Below are positions 27,681 through 37,210 of a stretch of 64,000 bases of DNA, piece by piece (the stretch's first letter is position 1; each line of letters begins with the position of its first letter). The notes below the pieces were generated by a model. That model was not told the DNA's origin. It ran no database searches and saw only the letters and a list, made by a program, of their open reading frames with translations. The stretch covers positions 5,177,001-5,241,000 of the forward strand of contig NZ_CP146343.1 of assembly GCF_037055275.1 (NCBI RefSeq). Reading direction: 5' to 3'. The stretch comes from Pseudomonas sp. ML2-2023-3. Lineage in GTDB: Bacteria > Pseudomonadota > Gammaproteobacteria > Pseudomonadales > Pseudomonadaceae. The position numbers and the translations under genes were made by a program.

Positions 27681-27710
27681 AACCTCGGCCCCTTCACAAG
27701 GGCCGAGGTT
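27681..27710. terminator. Terminator between the AraC gene and potI
   Basis: AACCTCGGCCC-CTTCACAA-GGGCCGAGGTT, an 11-bp stem with a preceding A-tract and following T-rich stretch. It lies between the convergent AraC gene and potI. Confidence 0.88.
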
Positions 27711-27725
27711 GTTTATGACGCGAGC

Positions 27726-28616
27726 TTAAGCCGCGCTTGTCGACTGCCCGCCACGCACGTCAGGCTGCTTCCAGGACTCTGCCGCCGACTCATCGATGGC
27801 TTGCTGGATAGCCTTTTTACGATGCTCTTCAGCACGACGGCCGAAGAACCACACCATGAAGGTCATCAGCGACACCGCCAGCAGGATCAGGCTGGCCACA
27901 GCGTTGATCTCGGGTTTGACTCCCAGGCGCACCGCCGAGAACACTTCCATCGGCAAGGTCGTGGAACCCGGACCCGACACGAAGCTGGCCAGTACCAGAT
28001 CGTCCAGCGACAGGGCAAAAGACATCATGCCCCCGGCAGCCAGTGACGGCGCGATCATCGGGATGGTGATCAGAAAGAACACCTTCCACGGCTTAGCACC
28101 CAGGTCCATCGCCGCCTCTTCGATCGACATGTCCAGCTCGCGCAGACGTGACGACACCACCACCGCCACATAGGCCGAACAGAATGTGGTGTGGGCGATC
28201 CAGATAGTGACCAGGCCACGCTCCTGCGGCCAGCCGATCATCTGCGCCATGGCCACGAACAGCAGCAACAGCGACAGACCGGTGATCACTTCAGGCATCA
28301 CCAGCGGCGCCGTCACCAGGCCGCCAAACAGCGTACGGCCCTTGAAGTGCGAGATTCGGGTCAGTACGAACGCCGCCAGGGTGCCCAGCGCGACGGCTGC
28401 AATCGCCGTGTAACAGGCAATCTCCAGCGAGCGCATCACCGAGCCCATCAGTTGCGTGTTGTCCAGCAGGCCCACATACCACTTCAGCGACCAGCCGCCC
28501 CACACCGTGACCAGCTTGGAGGCGTTGAACGAGTAGATCACCAGGATCAGCATCGGCAGGTAGATGAACACCAACCCCGCGACCAACATAAAACTAGAAA
28601 AACGGATGCGATTCAT
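27726..28616 (-). CDS. potI: Polyamine ABC transporter permease (PotI/SpuH-like)
   Basis: 296-aa inner-membrane permease with six hydrophobic segments and the binding-protein-dependent transport EAA loop (SSRLRELDMSIEEAAMDLGAKPWKVFFLITIPMIAP). It closely resembles PotI/SpuH of putrescine transporters. It overlaps potH by 4 bp and is the last gene of the potG-potH-potI unit. Substrate assignment rests on the family and on the neighbouring putrescine-degradation genes. Confidence 0.9.
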   Translation of the reverse strand: MNRIRFSSFMLVAGLVFIYLPMLILVIYSFNASKLVTVWGGWSLKWYVGLLDNTQLMGSVMRSLEIACYTAIAAVALGTLAAFVLTRISHFKGRTLFGGLVTAPLVMPEVITGLSLLLLFVAMAQMIGWPQERGLVTIWIAHTTFCSAYVAVVVSSRLRELDMSIEEAAMDLGAKPWKVFFLITIPMIAPSLAAGGMMSFALSLDDLVLASFVSGPGSTTLPMEVFSAVRLGVKPEINAVASLILLAVSLMTFMVWFFGRRAEEHRKKAIQQAIDESAAESWKQPDVRGGQSTSAA

Positions 28617-29533
28617 ATCTTGCCCTCCAGCTCTTTAGCCTGGCTGCGGTTGAACAGAATGATGGGCACGATCAGGATCGCCAGCATGACGACAGCCAGC
28701 GCGGACGCTACGGGCCAGTCACGGTTGTTGAAGAATTCCTGCCACAACACTTTACCGATCATCAGGGTTTCCGGGCCGCCGAGCAGTTCCGGAATCACGA
28801 ACTCGCCTACCACCGGGATAAACACCAGCATGCAGCCGGCGATGATGCCGTTTTTCGATAACGGGACCGTGATTTTCCAGAAGCTGTTGAACGTGCTCGA
28901 ACCCAGGTCAGACGCGGCTTCCAGCAGGCTGGTGTCGTGTTTCACAAGGTTGGCGTACAGCGGCAGGATCATGAACGGCAGGTACGAATACACAATGCCG
29001 ATGTACACCGCGATGTTGGTGTTGAGGATCTGCAGCGGTTCGCTGATCCAGCCCATCGACATCAGGAAACCATTGAGCAGGCCGTTGTTGCTGAGGATGC
29101 CCATCCAGGCATACACCCGGATCAGGATCGCGGTCCAGGTCGGCATCATGATCAGCAGCACCAGCACGGTCTGCATCTCTTTGCGCGCATTGGCGATGGC
29201 ATAGGCCATCGGATAACCAATCAGCAGGCACAACAGGGTGCTGAAAAAGGCCATCTTCAGCGAGCCCAGGTAGGCGGCGATGTACAGCTCGTCGTCACCC
29301 AGCATGGAGTAGTTGCTCAGGTTCAGCAGCAGCTGGATTTTCTGGTCAACGTAACCATAGATCTCGGTGTAGGGCGGAATGGCGACGTCGGCTTCGGCAA
29401 AGCTGATCTTCAACACAATGAAGAACGGCAGCATGAAGAACAAAAACAGCCACAGGAATGGAATCCCGATGACCAACTGACGGCCACCGGGGGTTATTCG
29501 TTGCAGTCGGCGCTTGAGTTTTCGCATGTTCAT
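28613..29533 (-). CDS. potH: Polyamine ABC transporter permease (PotH/SpuG-like)
   Basis: 306 aa from ATG 29533, which overlaps the potG stop (ATGA); the longer frame upstream lies inside potG. It has six membrane segments and an EAA loop (LVKHDTSLLEAASDLGSSTFNSFWKITVPLS). The N-terminus has FLWLFLFFMLPFFIVLKISFAEADVA, typical of PotH. It forms the transmembrane pore with PotI. Confidence 0.91.
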   Translation of the reverse strand: MNMRKLKRRLQRITPGGRQLVIGIPFLWLFLFFMLPFFIVLKISFAEADVAIPPYTEIYGYVDQKIQLLLNLSNYSMLGDDELYIAAYLGSLKMAFFSTLLCLLIGYPMAYAIANARKEMQTVLVLLIMMPTWTAILIRVYAWMGILSNNGLLNGFLMSMGWISEPLQILNTNIAVYIGIVYSYLPFMILPLYANLVKHDTSLLEAASDLGSSTFNSFWKITVPLSKNGIIAGCMLVFIPVVGEFVIPELLGGPETLMIGKVLWQEFFNNRDWPVASALAVVMLAILIVPIILFNRSQAKELEGKI

Positions 29534-30672
29534 GAGCGCAGTACCACGCCGCTGTCGTCTTCCCACCACACGTAGACCGCGTCGTCCCAGGTAGGGCGCG
29601 CGCCACGGCGTTCGGCGTTGGCCATGAACGACTGGACGATCTTGCCCCCGGGCAGTTCCACATAAAACACCGAGTGACCACCCAGGTAGGCGATGTCATG
29701 CACCTTGCCGTGGGACCAGTTGTAGGCCGACTCGGGCTTGAGGGTGCTGACCAGCATTTTTTCCGGGCGGATGGCGTAGGTAATCGATTTGTCCTGCAGG
29801 GACGTCGTCACGCCGTGGCCCACGTAGATCTTTTGATCCAGTTCCGGGCTGTGGATGATCGCGTAGCCCTCCTCGTCATCAATGACCGAACCGTCAAAGG
29901 AGTTCACGTTGCCGATGAATTCGCACACCATCCGACTGACAGGCGCTTCATAGATGTCGACCGGGCTACCGATTTGAGCAATCCAGCCCAGGTGCATGAT
30001 GGCGATACGCTCAGCCATGGTCATGGCTTCTTCCTGGTCATGGGTCACCATCACACAGGTCACGCCAACCCGCTCGATGATCTCCACCAGTTCCAGTTGC
30101 ATCTGCGAGCGCAGTTTTTTGTCCAGCGCGCCCATCGGCTCATCGAGCAGCAGCAGTTTCGGGCGCTTGGCCAGCGAACGGGCCAGGGCCACGCGCTGAC
30201 GCTGACCACCGGACAATTGGTGCGGCTTGCGTTTGGCGTACTGGGTCATGTGCACCAGTCGCAGCATTTCCTCAACGCGGGCCTCAATGTCACTGGCGGA
30301 CAAGCGGTCCTGCTTCAAGCCAAAGGCGATGTTCTGCGCCACCGTCATGTGCGGGAACAGCGCGTATGACTGAAACATCATATTGATCGGCCGCTCGTAG
30401 GGCGGCATGTCAGTGATGTCTACACCGTCGAGGAAAATACGGCCCTCTGTTGGGCGCTCAAAGCCTGCCAGCATGCGCAGGAGGGTCGACTTTCCGGAGC
30501 CGGAGCCTCCGAGCAGGGCGAAGATTTCACCTTGATGGATCTCCAGGGACACATCGTCAACAGCGATGGTTTCGTCGAACTTCTTGGTAACACGGTCGAC
30601 TTTTACCAACACTTTCTTCGGTGCCTGGTGACCTTCAAGAGCCTTCCTATAGGTACTGGAGGCGTTTGCCAT
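29530..30672 (-). CDS. potG: Polyamine ABC transporter ATP-binding protein (PotG/SpuF-like)
   Basis: 380-aa cytoplasmic ATPase. Walker A is GGSGSGKST (about residues 55-63), the signature [15 protein letters not shown], Walker B LLLLDEPMGALD and the His-loop VTHDQEEAM. A C-terminal TOBE domain follows. The N-terminal 20-residue extension is typical of PotG. No periplasmic binding protein gene is adjacent: upstream is a 215-bp gap and then the hydrolase gene. That part of the transporter must be encoded elsewhere. Confidence 0.92.
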   Translation of the reverse strand: MANASSTYRKALEGHQAPKKVLVKVDRVTKKFDETIAVDDVSLEIHQGEIFALLGGSGSGKSTLLRMLAGFERPTEGRIFLDGVDITDMPPYERPINMMFQSYALFPHMTVAQNIAFGLKQDRLSASDIEARVEEMLRLVHMTQYAKRKPHQLSGGQRQRVALARSLAKRPKLLLLDEPMGALDKKLRSQMQLELVEIIERVGVTCVMVTHDQEEAMTMAERIAIMHLGWIAQIGSPVDIYEAPVSRMVCEFIGNVNSFDGSVIDDEEGYAIIHSPELDQKIYVGHGVTTSLQDKSITYAIRPEKMLVSTLKPESAYNWSHGKVHDIAYLGGHSVFYVELPGGKIVQSFMANAERRGARPTWDDAVYVWWEDDSGVVLRS

Positions 30673-30887
30673 ATGAAACTCCCAACAGGTTTCAGTCGCC
30701 AGGCCAACGCGGCCCGACTTAGTAGTGGATAACCCGCAGCGAACGGGCTCATTCGGCGCCGCATTTGCGGTTGCCTGGTTGTACTTGTTGTTATCGCGGT
30801 GTGTTGCCGTGCGGGACTGACACGCAAAGAAACGCCCACCTGCTTACGCAGACAGCCCAATCCATAAGCGAAGATGAAAACCGTCAG

Positions 30888-31649
30888 TCAGCGTGAATCA
30901 CGAAGAGATGCTCGTTGCCGGCATGCATCGCCAAACGCCTGGAAAATACTCAAGTAGACGGGATTGTTCTGAACCTGCCATTCCGGATGCCATTGCACAC
31001 CCACGGCAAAAGCCTGGCTGAACTCGACAGAAACCGCCTCGACCAGACCGTCCGGTGCAACGGCTTCGGCACGAAGCCCGGGGGCCAGGCGATCAATGCC
31101 CTGGCTGTGAATCGAATTGACCTGGAACGTGCGAGGCAAACCCAGCGCGTCGAAGACACCACCCGGCTGCACCTCGACGTCATGAGCCGGTGCGTACTGC
31201 ACGGCCAGGTCCGGGTGATCCGCTTCGCGGTGATCGAGAAAGCCGGGGAGCTCGTGGACTTTCTGGTGCAGGCTGCCACCGAATGCCACGTTCATTTCCT
31301 GGAAACCCCGGCAAATGCCGAGCACCGGAACGCCCGCAGCAATGGCCGCACGCAACAGAGGAAGGGTCGTGGCGTCACGCGCCGGATCGTGATCCGTGCC
31401 CGGCGTGCTGGGGGCACCTTGATAGTGGAATGGCTCCACATTCGAAGGCGAACCCGTGAACAACACACCATCCAGATGGGCGAGCAGCTCATCTGTTTCG
31501 GTCAGTTGCCCCAGGGAAGGAATGATCACCGGCAACCCCAGAGACGCGACGCTGACAGCACGCAAGTACTTGTCGCCGCTGACGTGGTAAGGGTGCAGGC
31601 CAATCTGTTTGACGCATGCAGTAACGCCGATCAATGGCTTGAGTGCCAT
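30888..31649 (-). CDS. spuA: Gamma-glutamyl-GABA hydrolase (PuuD/SpuA-like)
   Basis: Class I glutamine-amidotransferase-like hydrolase that releases GABA from gamma-glutamyl-GABA in the glutamylated putrescine pathway. It has 253 aa from ATG 31649 (MALKPLIGVTACV). The nucleophile Cys is in PVLGICRGFQEMNVAFGG and the catalytic His-Pro-Glu in VGVQWHPEWQ. It is divergent from puuA with a 278-bp intergenic region. The assignment is firm at family level. Confidence 0.9.
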   Translation of the reverse strand: MALKPLIGVTACVKQIGLHPYHVSGDKYLRAVSVASLGLPVIIPSLGQLTETDELLAHLDGVLFTGSPSNVEPFHYQGAPSTPGTDHDPARDATTLPLLRAAIAAGVPVLGICRGFQEMNVAFGGSLHQKVHELPGFLDHREADHPDLAVQYAPAHDVEVQPGGVFDALGLPRTFQVNSIHSQGIDRLAPGLRAEAVAPDGLVEAVSVEFSQAFAVGVQWHPEWQVQNNPVYLSIFQAFGDACRQRASLRDSR

Positions 31650-31700
31650 TTTTATCACCTCGAAGTTTCACACTTGAACGAGCTTTTCCGGAGCTTAGTC

Positions 31701-31720
31701 TTGTTGATTTTAATTAACAA
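31701..31720. promoter_or_regulatory. AT-rich inverted repeat between spuA and puuA
   Basis: TTGTTGATTTTAATTAACAA is an imperfect palindrome with matching TTGTT/AACAA ends. It lies in the divergent intergenic region, which also carries AATTAACATAATAGGTG before puuA. It could be the site for the PuuR-like repressor encoded downstream; this is inference. Confidence 0.35.
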
Positions 31721-31927
31721 CTCCAATGTAAAAAATCTAAAACACTTCAAGGCAAACCATCGGCCTTCTCAGGCTCGAAATGGCTTATCAGAGACCAAAA
31801 AGCCCTCATCCGACCTAAAAAATAACGATTTAAGACAGGGTGTTCGCTATTGACTTCACTAAACCTTTCGGATTGACTGAGCTCGTGAAAGGGCAGTGAA
31901 CATAATAATTAACATAATAGGTGCATC

Positions 31928-33304
31928 ATGTCGGTTCCCCTGCGCGCAGTTCAGCTCAATGAAGCGAACGCATTCCTTAAGAAATATCCTGAGGTTTTGT
32001 ACGTCGACCTTCTCATTGCGGATATGAACGGCGTGGTGCGCGGCAAGCGCATCGAGCGCACCAGTCTTCACAAGGTTTACGAGAAAGGCATCAACCTGCC
32101 CGCCTCCTTATTTGCACTCGATATCAACGGCTCTACGGTGGAAAGCACCGGCCTGGGTCTGGATATCGGTGACTCGGACCGGATCTGCTACCCCATCCCC
32201 AACACCCTGTGCATCGAGCCGTGGCAGAAACGTCCGACGGCACAACTGTTAATGACCATGCACGAACTGGAAGGCCAGCCGTTCTTCGCTGACCCGCGGG
32301 AAGTGCTGCGTCAGGTCGTCTCCAAGTTCGATGACATGGGCCTGACGATTTGTGCAGCCTTTGAACTCGAGTTCTACCTGATCGACCAGGACAACGTGAA
32401 CGGCCGCCCGCAATCGCCACGGTCGCCGGTGTCAGGCAAGCGTCCAATGTCGACCCAGGTGTATTTGATCGACGACCTGGACGAGTACGTTGACTGCCTG
32501 CAAGACATTCTTGAAGGCGCTAAAGAGCAAGGCATTCCGGCTGACGCCATCGTCAAGGAAAGTGCCCCGGCCCAGTTCGAAGTCAACCTGCATCACGTGT
32601 CCGACCCCATCAAGGCCTGCGACTACGCGGTACTGCTCAAGCGTCTGGTGAAAAACATCGCCTACGACCATGAGATGGACACCACCTTCATGGCCAAGCC
32701 GTATCCGGGCCAGGCGGGCAACGGGCTGCACGTACACATTTCGATTCTCGACAAAGAAGGCAACAACATCTTCGCCAGCGAGGATCCCGAGCAGAACGCC
32801 CCATTGCGACACGCGATCGGCGGTGTGCTGGAGACCCTGCCCGCGCAAATGGCCTTCCTTTGCCCGAACGTCAACTCATACCGCCGTTTCGGTGCACAGT
32901 TCTATGTACCGAACTCGCCAAGCTGGGGCATCGATAACCGCACCGTGGCAGTGCGTGTGCCAACCGGTTCTGCCGATTCCGTGCGCATCGAACACCGCGT
33001 CGCCGGCGCCGATGCCAACCCGTATCTGTTGATGGCCTCTGTACTGGCCGGTATTCACCACGGCCTGACCAACGAAATCGAGCCAGGCCCACCGGTAGAA
33101 GGCAACAGCTACGAGCAAAACGAACAGAGCCTGCCGAACAACCTGCGTGACGCTTTGCGCGAACTGGACGACAGCGAAGTTATGGCCAAGTACATCGACC
33201 CGCTGTACATCGACGTATTCGTCGCCTGCAAGGAAAGCGAACTCGCCGAGTTCGAGAACTCCATCTCGGACCTTGAGTACAACTGGTACTTGCACACCGT
33301 GTGA
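31928..33304 (+). CDS. puuA: Glutamate-putrescine ligase (glutamine synthetase family)
   Basis: 458-aa cytoplasmic ligase joining glutamate to putrescine (or another polyamine) with ATP, the first step of the glutamylated pathway. It has the glutamine synthetase N-terminal beta-grasp (VDLLIADMNGVVRGKR) and catalytic domain (AAFELEFYLID, PAQFEVNLHHV, ATP loop NGLHVHISILDKEG, and RIEHRVAGADANPYLLMASVLAG). The adjacent aldehyde dehydrogenase, oxidase and PuuD-like genes support the polyamine role over a general glutamine synthetase. Confidence 0.92.
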   Translation: MSVPLRAVQLNEANAFLKKYPEVLYVDLLIADMNGVVRGKRIERTSLHKVYEKGINLPASLFALDINGSTVESTGLGLDIGDSDRICYPIPNTLCIEPWQKRPTAQLLMTMHELEGQPFFADPREVLRQVVSKFDDMGLTICAAFELEFYLIDQDNVNGRPQSPRSPVSGKRPMSTQVYLIDDLDEYVDCLQDILEGAKEQGIPADAIVKESAPAQFEVNLHHVSDPIKACDYAVLLKRLVKNIAYDHEMDTTFMAKPYPGQAGNGLHVHISILDKEGNNIFASEDPEQNAPLRHAIGGVLETLPAQMAFLCPNVNSYRRFGAQFYVPNSPSWGIDNRTVAVRVPTGSADSVRIEHRVAGADANPYLLMASVLAGIHHGLTNEIEPGPPVEGNSYEQNEQSLPNNLRDALRELDDSEVMAKYIDPLYIDVFVACKESELAEFENSISDLEYNWYLHTV

Positions 33305-33317
33305 TGGACCAATCCGC

Positions 33318-33410
33318 TGTGGGACCCGAGCCTGCCCGCGATGTCGTCGGCACATCCAGCATGGATGTCGCCTGACACACCGCTTGCGCGGGCAAGCCCC
33401 CTCCCCGGCG
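33318..33410. repeat. Degenerate class A REP pair
   Basis: CTGTGGGACCCGAGCCTGCCCGCGATG at about 33318 and the inverted-like CTTGCGCGGGCAAGCCCC near 33385-33402 resemble diverged REP copies, between puuA and the aldehyde dehydrogenase gene. Confidence 0.45.
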
Positions 33411-33485
33411 CCTGTGTTTTCTCCACTCGTAAATGGGTCGCCTGCACGTCCGGCGACCCCTTTTCCCCTGCATCGAGTCACTCCA

Positions 33486-34976
33486 ATGGCAAACACTCGC
33501 AGTGACTGGGAGCAACGCTTTCAGTCTTTGACACTAGAAGGCCGGGCATTCATTGATGGTCAATACCGTCCGGCACTCAGCGGCGAAACCTTCGAATGCA
33601 TGAGCCCGGTGGACGGTCGCTTTCTGGCGAACGTCGCCAGCACCGACGAAGCCGACGCCAATGCGGCGGTGATCGTTGCTCGCAAGGCGTTTGAATCCGG
33701 CGTCTGGGCCAGGCTCGCCCCGGCTGAGCGCAAGCGCATCCTGATTCGTTTTTCCGATTTGATTCTGGCAAACCAGGAAGAACTGGCGCTGCTGGAAACC
33801 CTGGACATGGGCAAGCCCATCAGCGACTCCATGACCATCGATATCCCGGCGACCGCCAACGCGATTCGCTGGAACGCCGAAGCCATCGACAAAATCTACG
33901 ACGAAGTCGCGCCTACCCCCCACGATCAACTGGGCCTCATCACCCGTGAACCTGCTGGTGTTGTGGCAGCCATCGTGCCGTGGAATTTCCCGCTGATCAT
34001 GGCCAGCTGGAAGTTCGCCCCGGCCTTGGCGGCAGGCAACTCGTTCATCCTCAAGCCTTCGGAGAAATCGCCACTGACGGCGATCCGCATCGCGCAACTG
34101 GCACTGGACGCCGGTATCCCGAAAGGGGTGTTCAACGTCCTGCCGGGCTTCGGGCACACCGTCGGCAAAGCGCTTGCGTTGCACATGGATGTCGACGTCC
34201 TGGCCTTCACCGGCTCGACAGCCATTGCCAAGCAACTCCTGATCTACTCGGGCCAGAGCAACATGAAGCGGGTGTGGCTCGAGGCGGGCGGCAAGAGCCC
34301 TAACGTGGTGTTTGCCGACGCGCCGGATTTGCCCGCCGCCGCGCAAGCAGCCGCCAGCGCCATTGCCTTTAACCAGGGCGAAGTCTGCACCGCAGGTTCG
34401 CGCCTGCTGGTGGAACGCTCGATTCGCGAGCAGTTCATTCCCCTGCTGGTCCAGGCCATGCAAGCCTGGAAACCGGGCCATGCCCTGGACCCGGCAACCA
34501 CCGTGGGTGCCGTCGTCGATCAGCGCCAAATGGAAGCGGTCCTGCGCTACATCCAGATCGGCAAGGACCAGGGCGCACGCCTGCTCACAGGCGGCAATCG
34601 TACCCTCGAAGACACCGGGGGCCTGTACGTGGAACCGGCCATCTTCGACGGTGTGACCAACGCCATGACCATCGCCCGTGAAGAGATCTTCGGTTCGGTG
34701 CTGTCGCTTATCACCTTCGACACCGAGCAAGAAGCGCTGGCGATAGCCAATGACTGCATCTACGGCCTGGCCGCAGGCGTATGGACCAGCAACCTGAGCA
34801 AGGCCCACACCTTTGCTCGCGGTTTGCGCGCCGGCAGCGTATGGGTCAACCAGTACGACGGCGGCGACATGACTGCGCCGTTTGGCGGGTTCAAGCAGTC
34901 GGGTAACGGTCGGGACAAATCCCTGCATGCGTTCGACAAATACACCGAGCTCAAGGCCACCTGGATCAAGCTCTGA
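33486..34976 (+). CDS. puuC: Gamma-glutamyl-gamma-aminobutyraldehyde dehydrogenase (PuuC-like)
   Basis: NAD(P)-dependent aldehyde dehydrogenase of 496 aa from ATG 33486; the longer upstream frame overlaps puuA. Motifs are the NAD-site segment VPWNFPLIMASWKFAPALAAGN, the general base in VWLEAGGKSPNVVF and the nucleophile Cys in FNQGEVCTAGSRLLV. The C-terminus is GGFKQSGNGRDKSLHAFDKYTELKATWI. It oxidises the aldehyde made by the PuuB-like oxidase. It may also act on other omega-amino aldehydes, as in KauB of P. aeruginosa. Confidence 0.92.
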   Translation: MANTRSDWEQRFQSLTLEGRAFIDGQYRPALSGETFECMSPVDGRFLANVASTDEADANAAVIVARKAFESGVWARLAPAERKRILIRFSDLILANQEELALLETLDMGKPISDSMTIDIPATANAIRWNAEAIDKIYDEVAPTPHDQLGLITREPAGVVAAIVPWNFPLIMASWKFAPALAAGNSFILKPSEKSPLTAIRIAQLALDAGIPKGVFNVLPGFGHTVGKALALHMDVDVLAFTGSTAIAKQLLIYSGQSNMKRVWLEAGGKSPNVVFADAPDLPAAAQAAASAIAFNQGEVCTAGSRLLVERSIREQFIPLLVQAMQAWKPGHALDPATTVGAVVDQRQMEAVLRYIQIGKDQGARLLTGGNRTLEDTGGLYVEPAIFDGVTNAMTIAREEIFGSVLSLITFDTEQEALAIANDCIYGLAAGVWTSNLSKAHTFARGLRAGSVWVNQYDGGDMTAPFGGFKQSGNGRDKSLHAFDKYTELKATWIKL

Positions 34977-35028
34977 CACCTTTGCGACGGCTGTCGCCAG
35001 CACGTGTCGACAGCCATCGGAGAAACTT

Positions 35029-36312
35029 ATGAAACAGACACACATCAACAGCTACTACGCCGCGACCCGCAACCACACGGGCGACTTCCCGACGCTTGAA
35101 GAGCTGGTGGAATGCGATGTCTGCGTGATCGGCGCGGGCTACACCGGCCTGTCTTCAGCCCTGTTCCTCGCCGAGGCAGGCTACAGCGTCACCGTGCTCG
35201 AAGCCGCCAAAGTCGGCTTCGGGGCCAGCGGTCGCAACGGCGGTCAACTGGTCAACTCCTACAGCCGCGACGTGGACGTCATCGAAGCTCGCTACGGCGA
35301 CAAGACTGCCGAAGTGCTTGGCAGCATGATTTTTGAAGGCGCCGACATCATCCGTCAGCGCATCCAGCACTACGACATCCAGTGCGATTACCGTCCCGGC
35401 GGGATCTTTGCGGCGCTGAACAAAAAGCAGCTCAAAGGCCTGACCGAGCAAAAAAACAGCTGGGAACGCTACGGCAACCAAAATCTGACACTGCTCGATG
35501 CACACGACATCAAGCGTGAAGTGGGTTGCGACAACTACGTGGGCGGCCTGCTGGATATGCAGGGCGGACACATCCACCCGCTGAACCTGGCACTCGGCGA
35601 AGCGTCGGCAATCATCGGCCTGGGCGGCAAGATCTTCGAGCAGTCGGCTGCCGTGGAAATCACTTACGGCGAGCCGATCACCGTGCGCACCGCCAAAGGG
35701 GTGGTTCGGGCCAAGTACCTGCTGATCGCGGGCAACGCCTACCTGCCGCAGAACCTGGACAGTCGCGTGACCAGCAAAAGCATGCCCTGCGGTTCGCAAA
35801 TTGTCGTGACAGAGCCGCTGGCGGAAAACGTCGCCCGTAGCCTGATCACCCACAACTACTGTGTTGAAGACTGCAACTACCTGCTCGACTACTACCGCCT
35901 GACGGCCGACAACCGCCTGTTGTACGGCGGCGGTGTGGTCTACGGTGCCCGCGAGCCGGACGACATCGAGCAACTGATCAGGCCGAAAATCCTCAAGACC
36001 TTCCCGCAATTGAAGGACGTGAAGATCGATTACCGCTGGACCGGCAACTTCCTGCTGACCATGTCACGCATGCCGCAATTCGGGCGTATCGAGAAAAACG
36101 CCTACTACATGCAAGGCTACAGCGGTCACGGCGTCACCTGCTCGCACCTGGCGGGCAAACTGATTTCTGAAATGATCCGCGGCGACGCCGAGCGTTTCGA
36201 TGCGTTTGCCTCGTTGCCGCACATGCCCATGCTCGGTGGCCGGACCTTCCAGGTCCCGCTGACTGCCATGGGCGCTGCGTACTACGCAATGCGCGACCGT
36301 TTCGGGATCTAG
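35029..36312 (+). CDS. puuB: Gamma-glutamylputrescine oxidase (PuuB-like), FAD
   Basis: 427-aa DAO-family flavoprotein oxidising gamma-glutamylputrescine to the aldehyde. ATG 35029 has a GGAGA ribosome site; the longer upstream frame lies in the previous gene. The FAD-binding motif is VCVIGAGYTGLSSALFLAEAGY (about residues 31-52), with FGASGRNGGQLVNS. The C-terminal substrate/FAD region is MQGYSGHGVTCSHLAGKLISE. Order and spacing (52 bp after puuC) fit one operon from puuA. Confidence 0.92.
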   Translation: MKQTHINSYYAATRNHTGDFPTLEELVECDVCVIGAGYTGLSSALFLAEAGYSVTVLEAAKVGFGASGRNGGQLVNSYSRDVDVIEARYGDKTAEVLGSMIFEGADIIRQRIQHYDIQCDYRPGGIFAALNKKQLKGLTEQKNSWERYGNQNLTLLDAHDIKREVGCDNYVGGLLDMQGGHIHPLNLALGEASAIIGLGGKIFEQSAAVEITYGEPITVRTAKGVVRAKYLLIAGNAYLPQNLDSRVTSKSMPCGSQIVVTEPLAENVARSLITHNYCVEDCNYLLDYYRLTADNRLLYGGGVVYGAREPDDIEQLIRPKILKTFPQLKDVKIDYRWTGNFLLTMSRMPQFGRIEKNAYYMQGYSGHGVTCSHLAGKLISEMIRGDAERFDAFASLPHMPMLGGRTFQVPLTAMGAAYYAMRDRFGI

Positions 36313-36321
36313 CTGCGCCCC

Positions 36322-36349
36322 AGTGGGAGCGGGCTTGCCCGCTCCCACT
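36322..36349. repeat. Class A REP hairpin
   Basis: AGTGGGAGCGGGC-TT-GCCCGCTCCCACT is a perfect 13-bp stem right after puuB. It may stabilise the upstream message. Confidence 0.88.
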
Positions 36350-36520
36350 CCGGCAATCAGGGTTGGCCTGCGCTATTTACCGAACCTGCTGAGCAACACG
36401 AACAAACGTGATTTAATAGTCGCCTTTCACGTTTCTGGGACAGGGGTACGGTGCGATTTGCAGCATCCGTCGACCGCCATCTCCCCCATCACCCTTAAGT
36501 AGTTCTCACATAAGGCTGTC

Positions 36521-37069
36521 ATGGACACGGGCTCACGACTCAAATTAGTACGCGAAAGCTACAAAATGTCCCAGCGCGAGCTGGCCCGGCGTAGCGGCGT
36601 CACCAATGCCACCATTTCCCTGATCGAACAGAATCGCGTCAGTCCTTCTGTCAGCTCCCTTAAAAAGTTGCTGGAAGGCATCCCCATGTCTCTGGCCGAC
36701 TTTTTCACCTTCGACCAGCCCCCCCGCGAACACCAATACGTCTTCCGCGCCAATGAACAGCCGGACCTGGGGCGTGATGGCTTGCGCTTGCTGCTGATAG
36801 GCGCTTCGGTGCCGGGTCGGCAAATGCGGTTATTGCGCGAGCAATACGCGCCGGGCGCAAGCTCCGGGGAAGAGCCGATCGTGCACGCTGAAGGGGAAGA
36901 ATGCGGGCTGGTTGCCCGCGGCACGGTAGAACTCACCGTGGACGGGCAAATCAGCATATTGAATGCCGGGGACGGCTATTACTTCCCGACCACCCTGCCC
37001 CACCGTTTTCGCAATATTGGCGCGGATGAGGCAGAGATCATCAGCGCCAACACACCGGCCAACTTCTGA
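36521..37069 (+). CDS. puuR: XRE-cupin transcriptional regulator (PuuR-like)
   Basis: 182 aa. N-terminal helix-turn-helix (about residues 6-60; LKLVRESYKMSQRELARRSGVTNATISLIEQNRVSPSVSSLKKLLEG) and a C-terminal cupin domain (about 105-180; SSGEEPIVHAEGEECGLVARG, YYFPTTLPHRFRNIG). This is the architecture of PuuR, the putrescine-responsive repressor of the puu genes. It follows puuB by 208 bp and probably controls the divergent spuA/puuA promoters. Confidence 0.9.
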   Translation: MDTGSRLKLVRESYKMSQRELARRSGVTNATISLIEQNRVSPSVSSLKKLLEGIPMSLADFFTFDQPPREHQYVFRANEQPDLGRDGLRLLLIGASVPGRQMRLLREQYAPGASSGEEPIVHAEGEECGLVARGTVELTVDGQISILNAGDGYYFPTTLPHRFRNIGADEAEIISANTPANF

Positions 37070-37109
37070 TCCTGACGACCCCGTCTGCCAGGTAACTCGC
37101 GGTGATTCC

Positions 37110-37194
37110 ATCGCGAGCAAGCCCGCTCCCACAGAAACTCCAGCATTTGTGTTCAACACAGGACCTGCAGGAGCTGGCTTGCCTGCGATGCAGG
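37110..37194. repeat. Two class A REP copies, divergent
   Basis: TCGCGAGCAAGCCCGCTCCCACA (37111-37133) in reverse orientation, and a diverged forward copy GGAGCTGGCTTGCCTGCGATG near 37170-37190. They lie between puuR and the convergent aldo/keto reductase gene. Confidence 0.75.
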
Positions 37195-37210
37195 CGACGC
37201 GGTCGCTCAT

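Noticed and set aside
33534..35048. A 504-codon minus-strand frame opposite the aldehyde dehydrogenase gene
   Set aside because: It is an antisense shadow of puuC with low-complexity composition and no recognisable domain.
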